Shown: positions 53,783 through 62,495 of the stretch, piece by piece
How the letters are laid out: each line of letters starts with the position of its first letter
How positions within the stretch are numbered: position 1 is the stretch's first letter
Source: Segatella copri
GTDB taxonomy: Bacteria > Bacteroidota > Bacteroidia > Bacteroidales > Bacteroidaceae
Assembly: GCF_009495355.1 (NCBI RefSeq)
Contig: NZ_VZAD01000061.1
Span: 84,716 to 148,715 of the forward strand
Reading direction: 5' to 3'
DNA length: 64,000 nucleotides
Program-made: the position numbers and the translations under genes
The notes under the pieces: generated by a model
Told to the model about the DNA's origin: nothing
The model's input: the letters and a program-made list of their open reading frames with translations, nothing else
Databases searched by the model: none

Positions 53783-55825
53783 ATGAGAAAAATATGTTTG
53801 TTCGTTTTGCTCCAAATCAATGCTGTCTTAGGATGGGCGCAAGTGACGTATACTCTTTCGTCTCATCGCGAGTATGTTGACAAGGTTATTAATGATGCAA
53901 TAACAGAAGCTAATCGTATAAAGATAGAGGATAGTAAACTCAGCCCATTGATGAAGTTTGCAAAGAAGAATATTGCCAGTGATGATAAGTTTGCTGATTT
54001 CGATGGTTCCAACTCTTCCATAGGGTTATGCCCTCCTAACAAGTCATGGCGTATAGGAAATCGTAATTACCGTCTTCCCACTCCGGAAGAGATGATTTAC
54101 ATAGCTCCATTCTTTACTTCGCCAAAGGATATGCCTCGTTTTACCAAATCAGGAAAGTTGTATAATAATGTGGAAACTTTGAACATAGAGAATTCGGGAG
54201 AGACTACGGTGTATTCTGACTATATGAGCAAAGAAAATGTTATTTATGGTCTGCGTTTCAAGAAACGGGCAGATAATGAACCAACAGATAATCCTTATCG
54301 CTCGGCTTATCGTTATACTTTATCCGGTGGTGCGCTCATTATAGGTATCAAACAATTAGGTTCGGCTGCTGGCGTTAAGAAAGTTAAGGATATAGCAGAT
54401 CCTAAATGGTGGGCAGCACAGAATGATATTTTTCTTTTTACTTTGCCTGTGAAGAAAGAAGGTGTGGCTTATTGTACAAGCGGTTCATCTGTTCTACTTA
54501 TTGACAAAGAGGCTGTACGCATGTCTTTAATGAGTAATACGAGTAACTTCTTGACCAGACCCTATATTGATATAGACAAGACGTATGCGGCAAACAGTAC
54601 TTTTATGCATTACAATATTTCCGGCACAAACATTACGGTAGATAAGACCATTGATCCTACAATTGTCAAACATATCGGAACAGAATTACCAAACATTGAT
54701 GTTTATATGCGTTCCTGTCCTTCTTCTGTCAATTTGGAGTATGAGGGAGGAAAGTTCCCTTATGGTGATATTGTATCAGAACGATTAGGGTCAGGTGCAT
54801 TAATTTATCATATTACGCTAAAAAAGAATTTTAGTAGTGATAAAAGAACTATGGTATTTAAAATCAAGAATGCGGCTCACATTCCCCAACTTGAGGGTAA
54901 ATTCACTATGACTCAGATGCCAATTGATATCAATAATGTTCCTGACTCAATTCCTGCAGACTATCTTGCTAATAATTACCTTGATACTTCTGGCTCCTTG
55001 AGTGGCAATTCTAATTCTGATATAGGTCAATTTGACTGGGATTCTGCTAAATCTTATGCAAACTCTGTAGAAGTTGAAGAAAGAATGAAACAGGTGTTGT
55101 CTTTTGATGATTTAGACAACGTCCCATTGAAATACTATCATTTGCCTTCTCTGAATAATCTGAGTTGTATCTTGCCTTCTCACACGAAGTCTTTCACTGA
55201 GAAATATGACTTAGAGGAGATTGATTCTATGGCTTATGGCATCTATGATCAGGACCCTAATGTCGTAACATCCTCGTATTATTCAAAAGGTGATGGAGTG
55301 ATATATGCGATTCGCCCAATTAAAAGTTGGTCAAGTGCTGCGTTTCGTTATCAGTACAAACCCAATGAGGGTCTTGTTGTAGATATGGTTCCATTGGGTT
55401 CTGCAGCATTTAAAGTGAAGAGCGCACAGGAAATTAGTGATGGAGAGATATTTTCAAGATCAGATGTGCGTACTCGCATATTTCGCTCTAATGAAAAACA
55501 GTCAAGTGGAGGAATATGGACAAGTACAGAATCTCCTTATGCCCCAGATGAAGCTATGGCTTATGAATACGACAAGAATGGAATATATTTGAGATCAGAA
55601 TCTAAAAGTAAGATATTGCCAGTCATACCTTTTCTTGGTGAAGAGAAAACTACAGAGGAAGAGTCTGATGAAGAATCTGATGAGCCTGTAACTCGTAAAC
55701 CAAAACGTGTACGACGTGTGCCTCGCAAGACTCGTACAAGTCGTCCTGCCGTTTCTGTGCGTAAAATAGTCAAATCTCCATCTAAGGGAAATAATCATAT
55801 CATAGTTGTAGATAAAACAAAATAA
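53783..55825 (+). CDS. secreted protein with two related domains
   Basis: 680 residues with a signal peptide (MRKICLFVLLQINAVLGWAQ). Two regions echo each other: YRLPTPEEMIYIAPFF...SAYRYTLSGGALIIGIKQLGSA (about 90-195), and YHLPSLNNLSCILPSH...AAFRYQYKPNEGLVVDMVPLGSA (about 450-540). A basic Arg/Lys-rich tail near 630-680 ends the protein. No family name was recognised. It is the only fully exported protein of the operon and may be the external partner or effector. Confidence 0.7.
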   Translation: MRKICLFVLLQINAVLGWAQVTYTLSSHREYVDKVINDAITEANRIKIEDSKLSPLMKFAKKNIASDDKFADFDGSNSSIGLCPPNKSWRIGNRNYRLPTPEEMIYIAPFFTSPKDMPRFTKSGKLYNNVETLNIENSGETTVYSDYMSKENVIYGLRFKKRADNEPTDNPYRSAYRYTLSGGALIIGIKQLGSAAGVKKVKDIADPKWWAAQNDIFLFTLPVKKEGVAYCTSGSSVLLIDKEAVRMSLMSNTSNFLTRPYIDIDKTYAANSTFMHYNISGTNITVDKTIDPTIVKHIGTELPNIDVYMRSCPSSVNLEYEGGKFPYGDIVSERLGSGALIYHITLKKNFSSDKRTMVFKIKNAAHIPQLEGKFTMTQMPIDINNVPDSIPADYLANNYLDTSGSLSGNSNSDIGQFDWDSAKSYANSVEVEERMKQVLSFDDLDNVPLKYYHLPSLNNLSCILPSHTKSFTEKYDLEEIDSMAYGIYDQDPNVVTSSYYSKGDGVIYAIRPIKSWSSAAFRYQYKPNEGLVVDMVPLGSAAFKVKSAQEISDGEIFSRSDVRTRIFRSNEKQSSGGIWTSTESPYAPDEAMAYEYDKNGIYLRSESKSKILPVIPFLGEEKTTEEESDEESDEPVTRKPKRVRRVPRKTRTSRPAVSVRKIVKSPSKGNNHIIVVDKTK

Positions 55826-55831
55826 TAAAAA

Positions 55832-56896
55832 ATGGATCAAATAGAATTTGATGTGACTTGCCCATATTGTGGTATGGTCTTTAGAGCATCATCTGTGCCA
55901 AGTACACAGGTCGAATGCGAATGCCCTCATTGTCATCAGCTAATTGTTTTTGATGCACCAGAGACAGGGGATGATGTTCTCAATACTGAGGACTTTGAGC
56001 CTGAATCTTCGTATGTAGTTCCACAAGTTCCTGTTCAGCAGAGCTATGTACCATCATCAAACTCAATGCAGCAGGATTATTATGCACCACCTCAATATTT
56101 AGAGGAACCGCGACGTAGGTCATATTTTCCTTTCATCATAGGAATTATAGCCCTTGGTATGCTCTTGGGAAGTGTGGCTTATTGGTATTTCGGTATTTAT
56201 CAGCCACGAAAACTGGAATTAGCTGATTTTAATGCTGCAAAAAGGAAAGGTGATGTCTATGCAGCGCGAAACTTCCTTAATAAGCATGAGAAAGATGCTC
56301 TTAATGCGCACAGGATAGCAATGGAAACTGTTGTAAGAGCATTCGTAGCTGATTCTGTAGCTTGGGAGACGGCGAAAATGAATATATCTTCGGGTAATCT
56401 GAAAAAAGGTATTTCGGCACTTGAAAAATATCTTTCTGTACACCCAAAGGGAATGCATAGAAATGAAGCTTCCTCACAACTCACAAAAATGCGTGAAGAG
56501 GCGCGCATTGAGGAAGCGGCACGAAATAAAACGGTGACCATTAATATGCTTACAAACGGCTCTTCTATGAGTTATTACAATTGTAATTATGGAGCACATA
56601 TAGAGAATACGAGTTATGGTACTCGTTATTATTTAGAGTCTAAATACATCTATGTTCCAACAGGTAAAACCTGGCGTGTTACAGACTGGGATTGGAGCTA
56701 TGATATTTCAAGAATGTATTATCCTCAAATAGAACTTGATAACGGCTATATTATCAATGTAAATAGAGCTGTAAGTGAGGGATACTGCATACCTGGTGGA
56801 CATTCCTTTAAGATAAAAACTCCAACAATGTATTCTTCCGACGGTAGTTATTATAATTATTCTCTGTCTGTGTCTTTTCATGAAGACGATTATTAA
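55832..56896 (+). CDS. zinc-ribbon membrane protein, copy with identical N-terminus (1)
   Basis: 354 residues. The N-terminal ribbon MDQIEFDVTCPYCGMVF...CECPHCHQ is followed by a linker and a transmembrane segment near 92-112. A helical region (IEEAARNKTVTI near 228) and an all-beta C-domain with Tyr-rich strands (SYDISRMYYPQIELDNGY) complete it. The first 129 bp differ from the next gene at only three bases, while the rest does not match. Confidence 0.75.
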   Translation: MDQIEFDVTCPYCGMVFRASSVPSTQVECECPHCHQLIVFDAPETGDDVLNTEDFEPESSYVVPQVPVQQSYVPSSNSMQQDYYAPPQYLEEPRRRSYFPFIIGIIALGMLLGSVAYWYFGIYQPRKLELADFNAAKRKGDVYAARNFLNKHEKDALNAHRIAMETVVRAFVADSVAWETAKMNISSGNLKKGISALEKYLSVHPKGMHRNEASSQLTKMREEARIEEAARNKTVTINMLTNGSSMSYYNCNYGAHIENTSYGTRYYLESKYIYVPTGKTWRVTDWDWSYDISRMYYPQIELDNGYIINVNRAVSEGYCIPGGHSFKIKTPTMYSSDGSYYNYSLSVSFHEDDY

Positions 56897-56987
56897 GTAA
56901 TAATGTAGGCAGGTAAGGGTTAACCTATGCCAATCACCTTCTAAAGGAGTTCTTCATATCATTGTAGTAAATAAAATATTTTGAATT
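56897..56987. other. 91-bp gap inside the operon
   Basis: The only gap longer than 20 bp between 39835 and 58256. It holds CTAAAGGAGTTC and ATTTTGAATT just before the start at 56988. No terminator or promoter was recognised, so read-through is likely. Confidence 0.4.
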
Positions 56988-58256
56988 ATGGATCAAATAG
57001 AATTTGATGTGACTTGCCCATATTGTGGTATGGTCTTCAGAGCATCATCTGTGCCAAGTTCACAGGTCGAATGCGAATGCCCTCATTGTCATCAGCTAAT
57101 TGTTTTTGATGCACCTGATAAGGGCGACGAATTATGTACTAATACGTTTGTGGAAGATTCTTCTGATGTGGTTTTGCCAACGTCATCAGCAATTGATGCA
57201 AAGAATGAATGTCCAAATTGCCATGCAAAAATCGAAGAGGGGAGCTTATTCTGCGGTTCTTGTGGTTTTAAGCTATCAGATCAAACCATTTGTAATAATG
57301 GGGAAAAGCAAACAGAAATGGTTGATATTTACTGTCCAAGATGTGGTCAGAAATGTGAAGCCAACGAGAAATTTTGCGGAAAGTGCGGAGCTCCTTTATC
57401 CAATGAAGCCTTTCCGGTCGGAGGCGTAACTTCCACTGTAACTCAAGATACACCTCCTGTGTATTATGATGAGGATGATGATGATAATCACAATATGCGC
57501 ATATTGCTTGCAATATTTGCAGTTATTCTTTTACTGGGAGGAGGATTGCTGTTATGGAAATATTTGTCTGGAGGCCATTCCCTTAAGAAAAGTCCAGAGG
57601 TTGTAAGTGATAGCATTCATGTGGACAGTCTTGATACTTGGGAGCCAGTCACTTTTGTCGGTAAAATGTATGATGAAGAGGGAAATCTTTGCAATATGCA
57701 GGTTACATTTGAAACAGATGGAACAAATGTTCGCAACTGTATTTATAAAAATATGGACTTGGGAGGTAAGATAAAAATGAATATTGCTGCTACAGACGAC
57801 ACTTATTCTTTTAAAGGAAAAGATGGCAGCAGCAAGTTCTCGTTTAGCGTGAATAAAAATGATCTTATCGGACCAGGAAAAGATGGTAAAAAAGGACTTC
57901 TGATTATGATGCATAAAGAGGGAGAAGCGCCTGCCCCAAAACCTACTCCTGTAGAGATGTCTCTTTGGTCAAATGATTCCAACTTTCCTGGAGAGATAGA
58001 TGTGAAAGGGCAGATAGGGTGCTATAAAAATGAATCAGATAAATATATCTTGCGTGTTGTTTCTTATGACAAAGGAACTGGAAGATGTGTCTTGGAGGCG
58101 TATTTACGTGGTAAGACAATAGGTAAATTTGATGGAAACTATAGTACGGATAGTTTTATTGACGACGAAGGCTATGATCATTACGTAGCGTCTTATAATG
58201 GTACATTCCATTATACCGATGGAAGACAACAGAATTTCCAATTTTTTGTTGATTGA
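56988..58256 (+). CDS. triple zinc-ribbon membrane protein, copy with identical N-terminus (2)
   Basis: 422 residues. It has the same ribbon as the gene at 55832 (first 43 residues almost identical), then two more ribbons: CPNCHAKIEEGSLFCGSCG near 72 and CPRCGQKCEANEKFCGKCG near 115. A transmembrane segment near 172-190 follows, and then a beta-rich periplasmic domain. It ends just before the operon terminator. Three successive metal-binding modules suggest a scaffold at the inner membrane. Confidence 0.75.
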   Translation: MDQIEFDVTCPYCGMVFRASSVPSSQVECECPHCHQLIVFDAPDKGDELCTNTFVEDSSDVVLPTSSAIDAKNECPNCHAKIEEGSLFCGSCGFKLSDQTICNNGEKQTEMVDIYCPRCGQKCEANEKFCGKCGAPLSNEAFPVGGVTSTVTQDTPPVYYDEDDDDNHNMRILLAIFAVILLLGGGLLLWKYLSGGHSLKKSPEVVSDSIHVDSLDTWEPVTFVGKMYDEEGNLCNMQVTFETDGTNVRNCIYKNMDLGGKIKMNIAATDDTYSFKGKDGSSKFSFSVNKNDLIGPGKDGKKGLLIMMHKEGEAPAPKPTPVEMSLWSNDSNFPGEIDVKGQIGCYKNESDKYILRVVSYDKGTGRCVLEAYLRGKTIGKFDGNYSTDSFIDDEGYDHYVASYNGTFHYTDGRQQNFQFFVD

Positions 58257-58267
58257 AAATCCTTAAA

Positions 58268-58310
58268 GAGAAAAGAGGCATATGGGTAATCAATATGCCT
58301 CTTTTCTTAT
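58268..58310. terminator. intrinsic terminator of the SrfB/SrfC operon
   Basis: AAAAGAGGCATAT (58271-58283) and ATATGCCTCTTTT (58293-58305) form a 13-bp stem followed by CTTAT. It lies 14 nt after the last stop, and a reverse-strand transcript would also be stopped. Confidence 0.85.
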
Positions 58311-58312
58311 AC

Positions 58313-58466
58313 AACAAGGAGTCATTCCGTGAAAGCCTTGTCCCCGAAAGCAAGACTTACCCACGCTTCGAGCACCTTCGATTAGAAGAGCTGTTTTACC
58401 ATGATTCTCCTCTTTCCATTTAAGAATCTTATCGTATATTTTGCGTCTGAAAATTCTTTGTACCAT
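58313..58466 (-). pseudogene. truncated AAA_14-type ATPase
   Basis: From the ATG at 58466 the frame reads MVQRIFRRKIYDKILKWKEE, then HGKTALLIEGARSVGKS (Walker A), and then fails: the following residues do not match the family and a stop comes by about 58290. Full members have about 400 residues with a DUF4143 tail. Only the first 45 codons remain, next to the intact relative. Confidence 0.65.
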
Positions 58467-58506
58467 ATTATTTTTCTTTATTCTGCCTTGACGTTCTGGA
58501 TAATAG

Positions 58507-59775
58507 CTATAAATCAAGTAACCATTTCCATACAGGTATCACTTCTATTTTCTTGTCTTTTACAATAATCTCTTCTTCCAACTCGTAAGTTAGGATTATG
58601 AGACGCTTGCAATCCAATACCTTGGAAAGTTTGATAAGAGCTGTAGATTCTCTTTCCCAAGTTTCTGTAGATTTTTTTGGATTGTAGCTTACTTGTATAG
58701 CCATAGCTGCATCAGGTATATAAAAATCTACTTCTATATTTTTATTATAAAAGAAAACTTGTTCGTCTAACCCATATCTTCGTAATAGTTCCATTGCAAC
58801 CATATTCTCTAATAATGATGTGTCTATATCCATGGCAAGGATACTGATAATACCGTTATCTACAAAATAGTATTTAGGGTTGGTCTCACGTTGTGTGAGA
58901 TTGTCTGCGATATTCTTGATAGGATAAATTAAGAAAGCATCTTTAGAATATTCAATATAATTGATGAGAGTTGGTTTGCTGAGTTTAGCACCAGTAGATG
59001 CTATTATATTGGTGAGTCGTGTGAAAGAAATTGGTTGCTTCACGCTCTCTGCTAATTTTCGGAAAAGTATGCGAAGTGAGAACTGGTTCTCTATTTTGTT
59101 GCGAGAGGCTATGTCGCCGAGGTAAATCTTTTGATATACACTATTGATATAATCTCTTTTTGATGCCAGTTTTGCACCTTCAGGAAAACCTCCAAAATGA
59201 AAATAGCTTTCAAAATATCTTTGTACTTTTGCTCTTCCTGATGTGGTCGCGATGGTATCTGTGTCATAAGAAATCTCATTGGCATTCAGAAATTCAGAGA
59301 AACTATATGGCATAATGTGTTTAGTGATATAGCGACCTCCCAAGGTCGTTGCCACATCACTGCTAAGCATTTTAGCGTTGCTGCCTGTTATATAGACTCT
59401 GTACTTGTTGTCAGCTAAACGTCGTGCAAATTTATCCCAACCATCTATGTTTTGTATTTCATCAAGAAATAGAATTGGACGTTTGTAAGACATCATACCA
59501 TGAACCTCAAGGATGAGGTTTAGTTCTTGCGCAGTCATGCCCATCAATCGCTCATCCTCAAAATTGAGATAGAGCATAGAGTTCCAACTGATACCTTGTT
59601 TCAGATATTGTTGAATTTGCTGATAAAGCATGAATGATTTGCCGGCTCGTCTTACGCCTATCAAGACATAGTTGGCAAACTCTTCCATTTGGATGTCTCT
59701 TGGGACAATATGCTGTAATTCAATCTCTTTTCTATTTTCCAAGAGTATTTCTCTGATAACTTCTTTTTGTATCAT
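58507..59775 (-). CDS. AAA_14 / DUF4143 ATPase
   Basis: 422 residues. Walker A: VLIGVRRAGKSFML near 40. Walker B: PILFLDEIQNIDGWDKF near 100. Sensor: YITGSNAKML near 130. The C-terminal DUF4143 region carries YFVDNGIISIL near 290 and an endonuclease-like VDFYIP near 345. These ATPases are spread widely as accessory genes with unknown targets; the nuclease-like end suggests DNA or defence work. It is transcribed from 59802-59833. Confidence 0.88.
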   Translation of the reverse strand: MIQKEVIREILLENRKEIELQHIVPRDIQMEEFANYVLIGVRRAGKSFMLYQQIQQYLKQGISWNSMLYLNFEDERLMGMTAQELNLILEVHGMMSYKRPILFLDEIQNIDGWDKFARRLADNKYRVYITGSNAKMLSSDVATTLGGRYITKHIMPYSFSEFLNANEISYDTDTIATTSGRAKVQRYFESYFHFGGFPEGAKLASKRDYINSVYQKIYLGDIASRNKIENQFSLRILFRKLAESVKQPISFTRLTNIIASTGAKLSKPTLINYIEYSKDAFLIYPIKNIADNLTQRETNPKYYFVDNGIISILAMDIDTSLLENMVAMELLRRYGLDEQVFFYNKNIEVDFYIPDAAMAIQVSYNPKKSTETWERESTALIKLSKVLDCKRLIILTYELEEEIIVKDKKIEVIPVWKWLLDL

Positions 59776-59801
59776 AATCTCTTATTGTTTAGTTGATTTT
59801 G

Positions 59802-59833
59802 CAAAAATACGATTATTTTGTTAAATCGACAAA
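59802..59833 (-). promoter_or_regulatory. promoter of the AAA_14 gene
   Basis: Reverse-strand TTTG (forward CAAA at 59830-59833), 20 nt, TATTTTTG (forward 59802-59809), 27 nt before the start. Confidence 0.8.
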
Positions 59834-59898
59834 ACAAAATGGTGTTTTTTACATAAAAAGATGGAAGTAGTAAAAAATAGGAGCTAAATATACCTAAT

Positions 59899-60062
59899 TC
59901 AAGTTTCGTAAGTTCAGAAGTTAAAGGAGTTAAAGGAGTTATCGCTCCCTACGGTCGCTGAGGAGTTAAGACAACAGTCTTTTTGGCGTAGTTATTAAGC
60001 TGCAAGACATACGTCTTAACTCCTTAACTCCTTAACTCCATTAACTCCTTTAACTTCCCCAA
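59899..60062. repeat. family B palindromic repeat (copy 2)
   Basis: TTCGTAAGTTCAGAAGTTAAAGG and AGTTAAAGGAGTTAT on the left are complementary to TTAACTCC repeats on the right, with CTCCCTACGGTCG and TCTTTTTGGC inside. It is aligned with 1834-2004 at every landmark. It fills the gap between two reverse-strand genes. Confidence 0.8.
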
Positions 60063-60084
60063 AAACTACAAAATCTCCCCTTTG

Positions 60085-61200
60085 TTATTTCAGAAAAGCA
60101 GCGATTTTGTTCATGGGGATGCCGAAGTTGAAGTTGTCAGTACCCCTCAGCTTCGCAAAGTTGACGGCAACTAATCTTCCCTTGCTGTCAATGACGGGAC
60201 TGCCGCTTGAGCCTTGCATGGTAGGGATGCTGTATAACACCCTGTCTCCGTCTGGCAACTGGGTTACCTTTCCGCTTGTCATTTGAACTTGGATGCCTTG
60301 TTTGGTAGTAGCCAGGGTTGGACCGGCATTGTAGCCAATCATATAAAGTTGTTGGTCTATATGAAGAATCTTGTCATTGTGAGAGGAGAACATATTTTTC
60401 ACCTTATCGATGGCGTTTTCGTCTATCGTTCCGTCGGTTCTGAACACGTGAGCCTCGTCAGGAGTCTTCTTGTTCTTTAGTTGGATGGTGGCTAAGTCAG
60501 TATTTTCTTTGTCAGAAACTTTTATCACCACACAAGGGTTTTTGTCCAAGAAGTCTCTGTCGGAATTGACAAAGGTGTTGTCGTAGGCGATTCCGATTTC
60601 GCAAACCGCCGTGATGCTTAGTTCATCCAATGAAACGTGGTCGTCCATGGATTCCCTTACGCTGTTCAGTGTGTTGAACTGCTCTTCCAGTTCGCTTTGT
60701 TGTGAGGCTATTTCCTGCAATTTATCCGTGTTCTCGTATGCATTACCATAGAAATCGTAAGAATAGCAATCGCTCTTTTGACTCTCTAAGTTTTGGTATT
60801 CCTGCGATAAGGCACTCATCTGTGCGGCGTAGTATGCCTTGATGGAAGCCACCATGTTGTTGTAACTTTCTTTTACTGCCGTTTTGTCGATAGAGGGTTG
60901 GGCTACATGGCGGTTTGTCATGATAGTTCCTTGCTTGTCTATGAAGAAGCCGGTTCCCGTTAAGATTTGTCGTTTGTTTTTGATGTCAGCATATTCGAAA
61001 GCCAGGTTTTCGAGATTGCCCTCCTGGTCGATCCCGGTGAAGTATATGCTGTTGCCATTAGGTAATTTCATGACATAATAGTACTCGTTCAAAATCAGGA
61101 CAACACCCGTTTTTGATTCGTCAAATAAGTCTTGGGCTGTTTTCTCGTTGCAACTTACTAATGATAATAGCAAGAGAATGAATGCGGTAATTTTCTTCAT
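60085..61200 (-). CDS. S1 (trypsin-like) serine protease lipoprotein
   Basis: 371 residues with a lipoprotein signal (LLLLSLVSC, lipid Cys near 17). Catalytic residues are visible: His in TNRHVAQ near 97, Asp in NTDLATIQL near 235, and Ser in MQGSSGSPVIDSKG near 335. A long helical insert near 125-180 (YYAAQMSALSQEYQNL, ASQQSELEEQF) is unlike DegP; there is no PDZ domain. It is probably an envelope-anchored protease or a peptide-binding relative. Confidence 0.88.
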   Translation of the reverse strand: MKKITAFILLLLSLVSCNEKTAQDLFDESKTGVVLILNEYYYVMKLPNGNSIYFTGIDQEGNLENLAFEYADIKNKRQILTGTGFFIDKQGTIMTNRHVAQPSIDKTAVKESYNNMVASIKAYYAAQMSALSQEYQNLESQKSDCYSYDFYGNAYENTDKLQEIASQQSELEEQFNTLNSVRESMDDHVSLDELSITAVCEIGIAYDNTFVNSDRDFLDKNPCVVIKVSDKENTDLATIQLKNKKTPDEAHVFRTDGTIDENAIDKVKNMFSSHNDKILHIDQQLYMIGYNAGPTLATTKQGIQVQMTSGKVTQLPDGDRVLYSIPTMQGSSGSPVIDSKGRLVAVNFAKLRGTDNFNFGIPMNKIAAFLK

Positions 61201-61225
61201 TGATCAAAGTCTTTTGTTTTTGTTG

Positions 61226-61233
61226 CAAAAGTA
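61226..61233 (-). promoter_or_regulatory. -7 box of the protease gene
   Basis: Reverse-strand TACTTTTG (forward CAAAAGTA), 26 nt before the start at 61200. No clear -33 element is visible. Confidence 0.55.
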
Positions 61234-61335
61234 ACTCTTTTTTTATTATTTTCCAAACGTTTTATGCAGATTTTTGAAGAATAAAATTAGACCTGTACGG
61301 TTGGAACGTCCCCTGTACCCTGAGGGGAAAGGTTG

Positions 61336-61369
61336 TGCAAATGAGCGCAATGAAAGTTCGCTTTCACAA
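61336..61369. repeat. family C repeat, inverted copy
   Basis: TGCAAATGAGCGCAATGAAAG, then TTCGCTTTCACAA: the reverse complement of the repeats at 2770 and 13055. Confidence 0.65.
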
Positions 61370-61396
61370 GTTCTTCCGCAAGGCGGGTTCATCCCC

Positions 61397-61533
61397 GCAC
61401 AAAAAAACCGCAGCTCTGCTGCTGGCGTAGACCTCTGATGGTCCGCCAACCATAGAATGAAATGGTTCAGAGCGACGAGGAGGAGCGGTTTCCTCTTCTT
61501 CCCTGAGGGGAGAAGACCGAGATGAGAGGTGGA
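61397..61533. repeat. direct repeat D, copy 1
   Basis: Matches 63817-64000 (CGCAGCTC-GCTGCTGGCGTAG, ACCTCTGATGGTCCGCCAACC, GAGCGGTTTCCTC, AGAAGACCGAGATGAGAGGT). The second copy has an extra 46 nt after AGAGCGACG. The two bracket the UpxY and toxin-antitoxin segment. Confidence 0.85.
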
Positions 61534-61538
61534 CCCTC

Positions 61539-61650
61539 CCTTAAGGTTAAGGGAGGACTGGTGGGTTTTCGAAAAGACTCTTAAGGTTAAGGAAGTACTG
61601 GTGGGTTTTCGAAAAACCTCCTTAGCATTAAGAGAGGTTTTTCGAAAGCC
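61539..61650. repeat. 41-bp tandem repeat, 2.7 units
   Basis: Unit: CTTAAGGTTAAGG, then A-TACTGGTGGGTTTTCGAAAA. Copies start at 61539, 61580 and 61621, the last one shortened and altered. Each unit has small palindromes (CCTTAAGG, TTCGAA). The rest of the 61201-61770 gap shows no gene. Confidence 0.75.
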
Positions 61651-61742
61651 TTTTTCAAGCCCTATTTACAAAAAAATAAAGCATATTTTTTGATCGTCAG
61701 CAAAAAATATCAAAATCTGATACGTAATCCAACATAATTTAG

Positions 61743-61750
61743 TATTTTTG
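61743..61750 (+). promoter_or_regulatory. -7 box of the UpxY-like gene
   Basis: TATTTTTG, 20 nt before the start at 61771. The -33 position has only TCTG (61717-61720). Confidence 0.5.
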
Positions 61751-61770
61751 CAATAAAATCAAAAGCGAAT

Positions 61771-62424
61771 ATGACGCAGGATTGCTTGAATTCACCTTCT
61801 ACAACCGACGTAAGCAAACGCTTACCAAAGGGCATTCACGTTACTGGGGCTGATGACAAATCGGATCCAGGTATAGAAGGAACGCCCTGGGGTTACCTGT
61901 TCATTCACAACAAGACAGCCCAGGCTTTTGAGAATGAGATGAAAGACTATAACGAGAAAAATCCCAATTCAGCCGTACCTTGTTTCATTCACCGCACTTT
62001 GAGGTACAGACAAAAGAACGAGAAAGGTGGAGTAAAGAAAGAATTACAGCCATCTATCAGTGGACTCGTATTCTTGCAGGGCAAAACAAAAGTCCTCCAA
62101 GCATTCCTAAAGAATTATTATCCGCAATACCACTTGGTGAAAGACCGATGCAAGGGAGTTCCTGCCTCCATCAGGGACAAGGTTATGCAACCATTCATGA
62201 CAGTATTGAAGGATAATCCAGAAAGAGTAACGTTTCTGAGAGACCCATTCGAGAAGTTTGCCAAAGACCATGTAAAGCTGCGTGTACTCACCGGCATTTT
62301 TGCAGGATGCGAAGGCTATATCGTCCGCATAGACCGCGATCGCCAACTCGTCTTCGACTTTGGAGGTTATGCTGTTGCCATCCGTGGCGTCCATAAAGAG
62401 GACTTCGAGGTCGTCGAGAAGTAA
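61771..62424 (+). CDS. UpxY/NusG-family transcription antiterminator
   Basis: 217 residues. A NusG-N-like domain with WGYLFIHNKTAQAFENEM near 40 and PSISGLVFLQGKTKVLQAFL near 95, and a KOW motif GIFAGCEGYIVRIDRDRQLVF near 175-195 followed by GGYAVAI. UpxY proteins bind RNA polymerase to read through capsule-operon leaders. Here no polysaccharide genes follow, so it is an orphan or its operon lies outside the window. The N-terminal about 30 residues are a family-typical extension. Confidence 0.85.
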   Translation: MTQDCLNSPSTTDVSKRLPKGIHVTGADDKSDPGIEGTPWGYLFIHNKTAQAFENEMKDYNEKNPNSAVPCFIHRTLRYRQKNEKGGVKKELQPSISGLVFLQGKTKVLQAFLKNYYPQYHLVKDRCKGVPASIRDKVMQPFMTVLKDNPERVTFLRDPFEKFAKDHVKLRVLTGIFAGCEGYIVRIDRDRQLVFDFGGYAVAIRGVHKEDFEVVEK

Positions 62425-62495
62425 AAAAGTACCAATAAGATACAGAATTTTCGCATGTGGCTTAAGTCAATTAGTGTCAAATATTTAAGGTTCTT

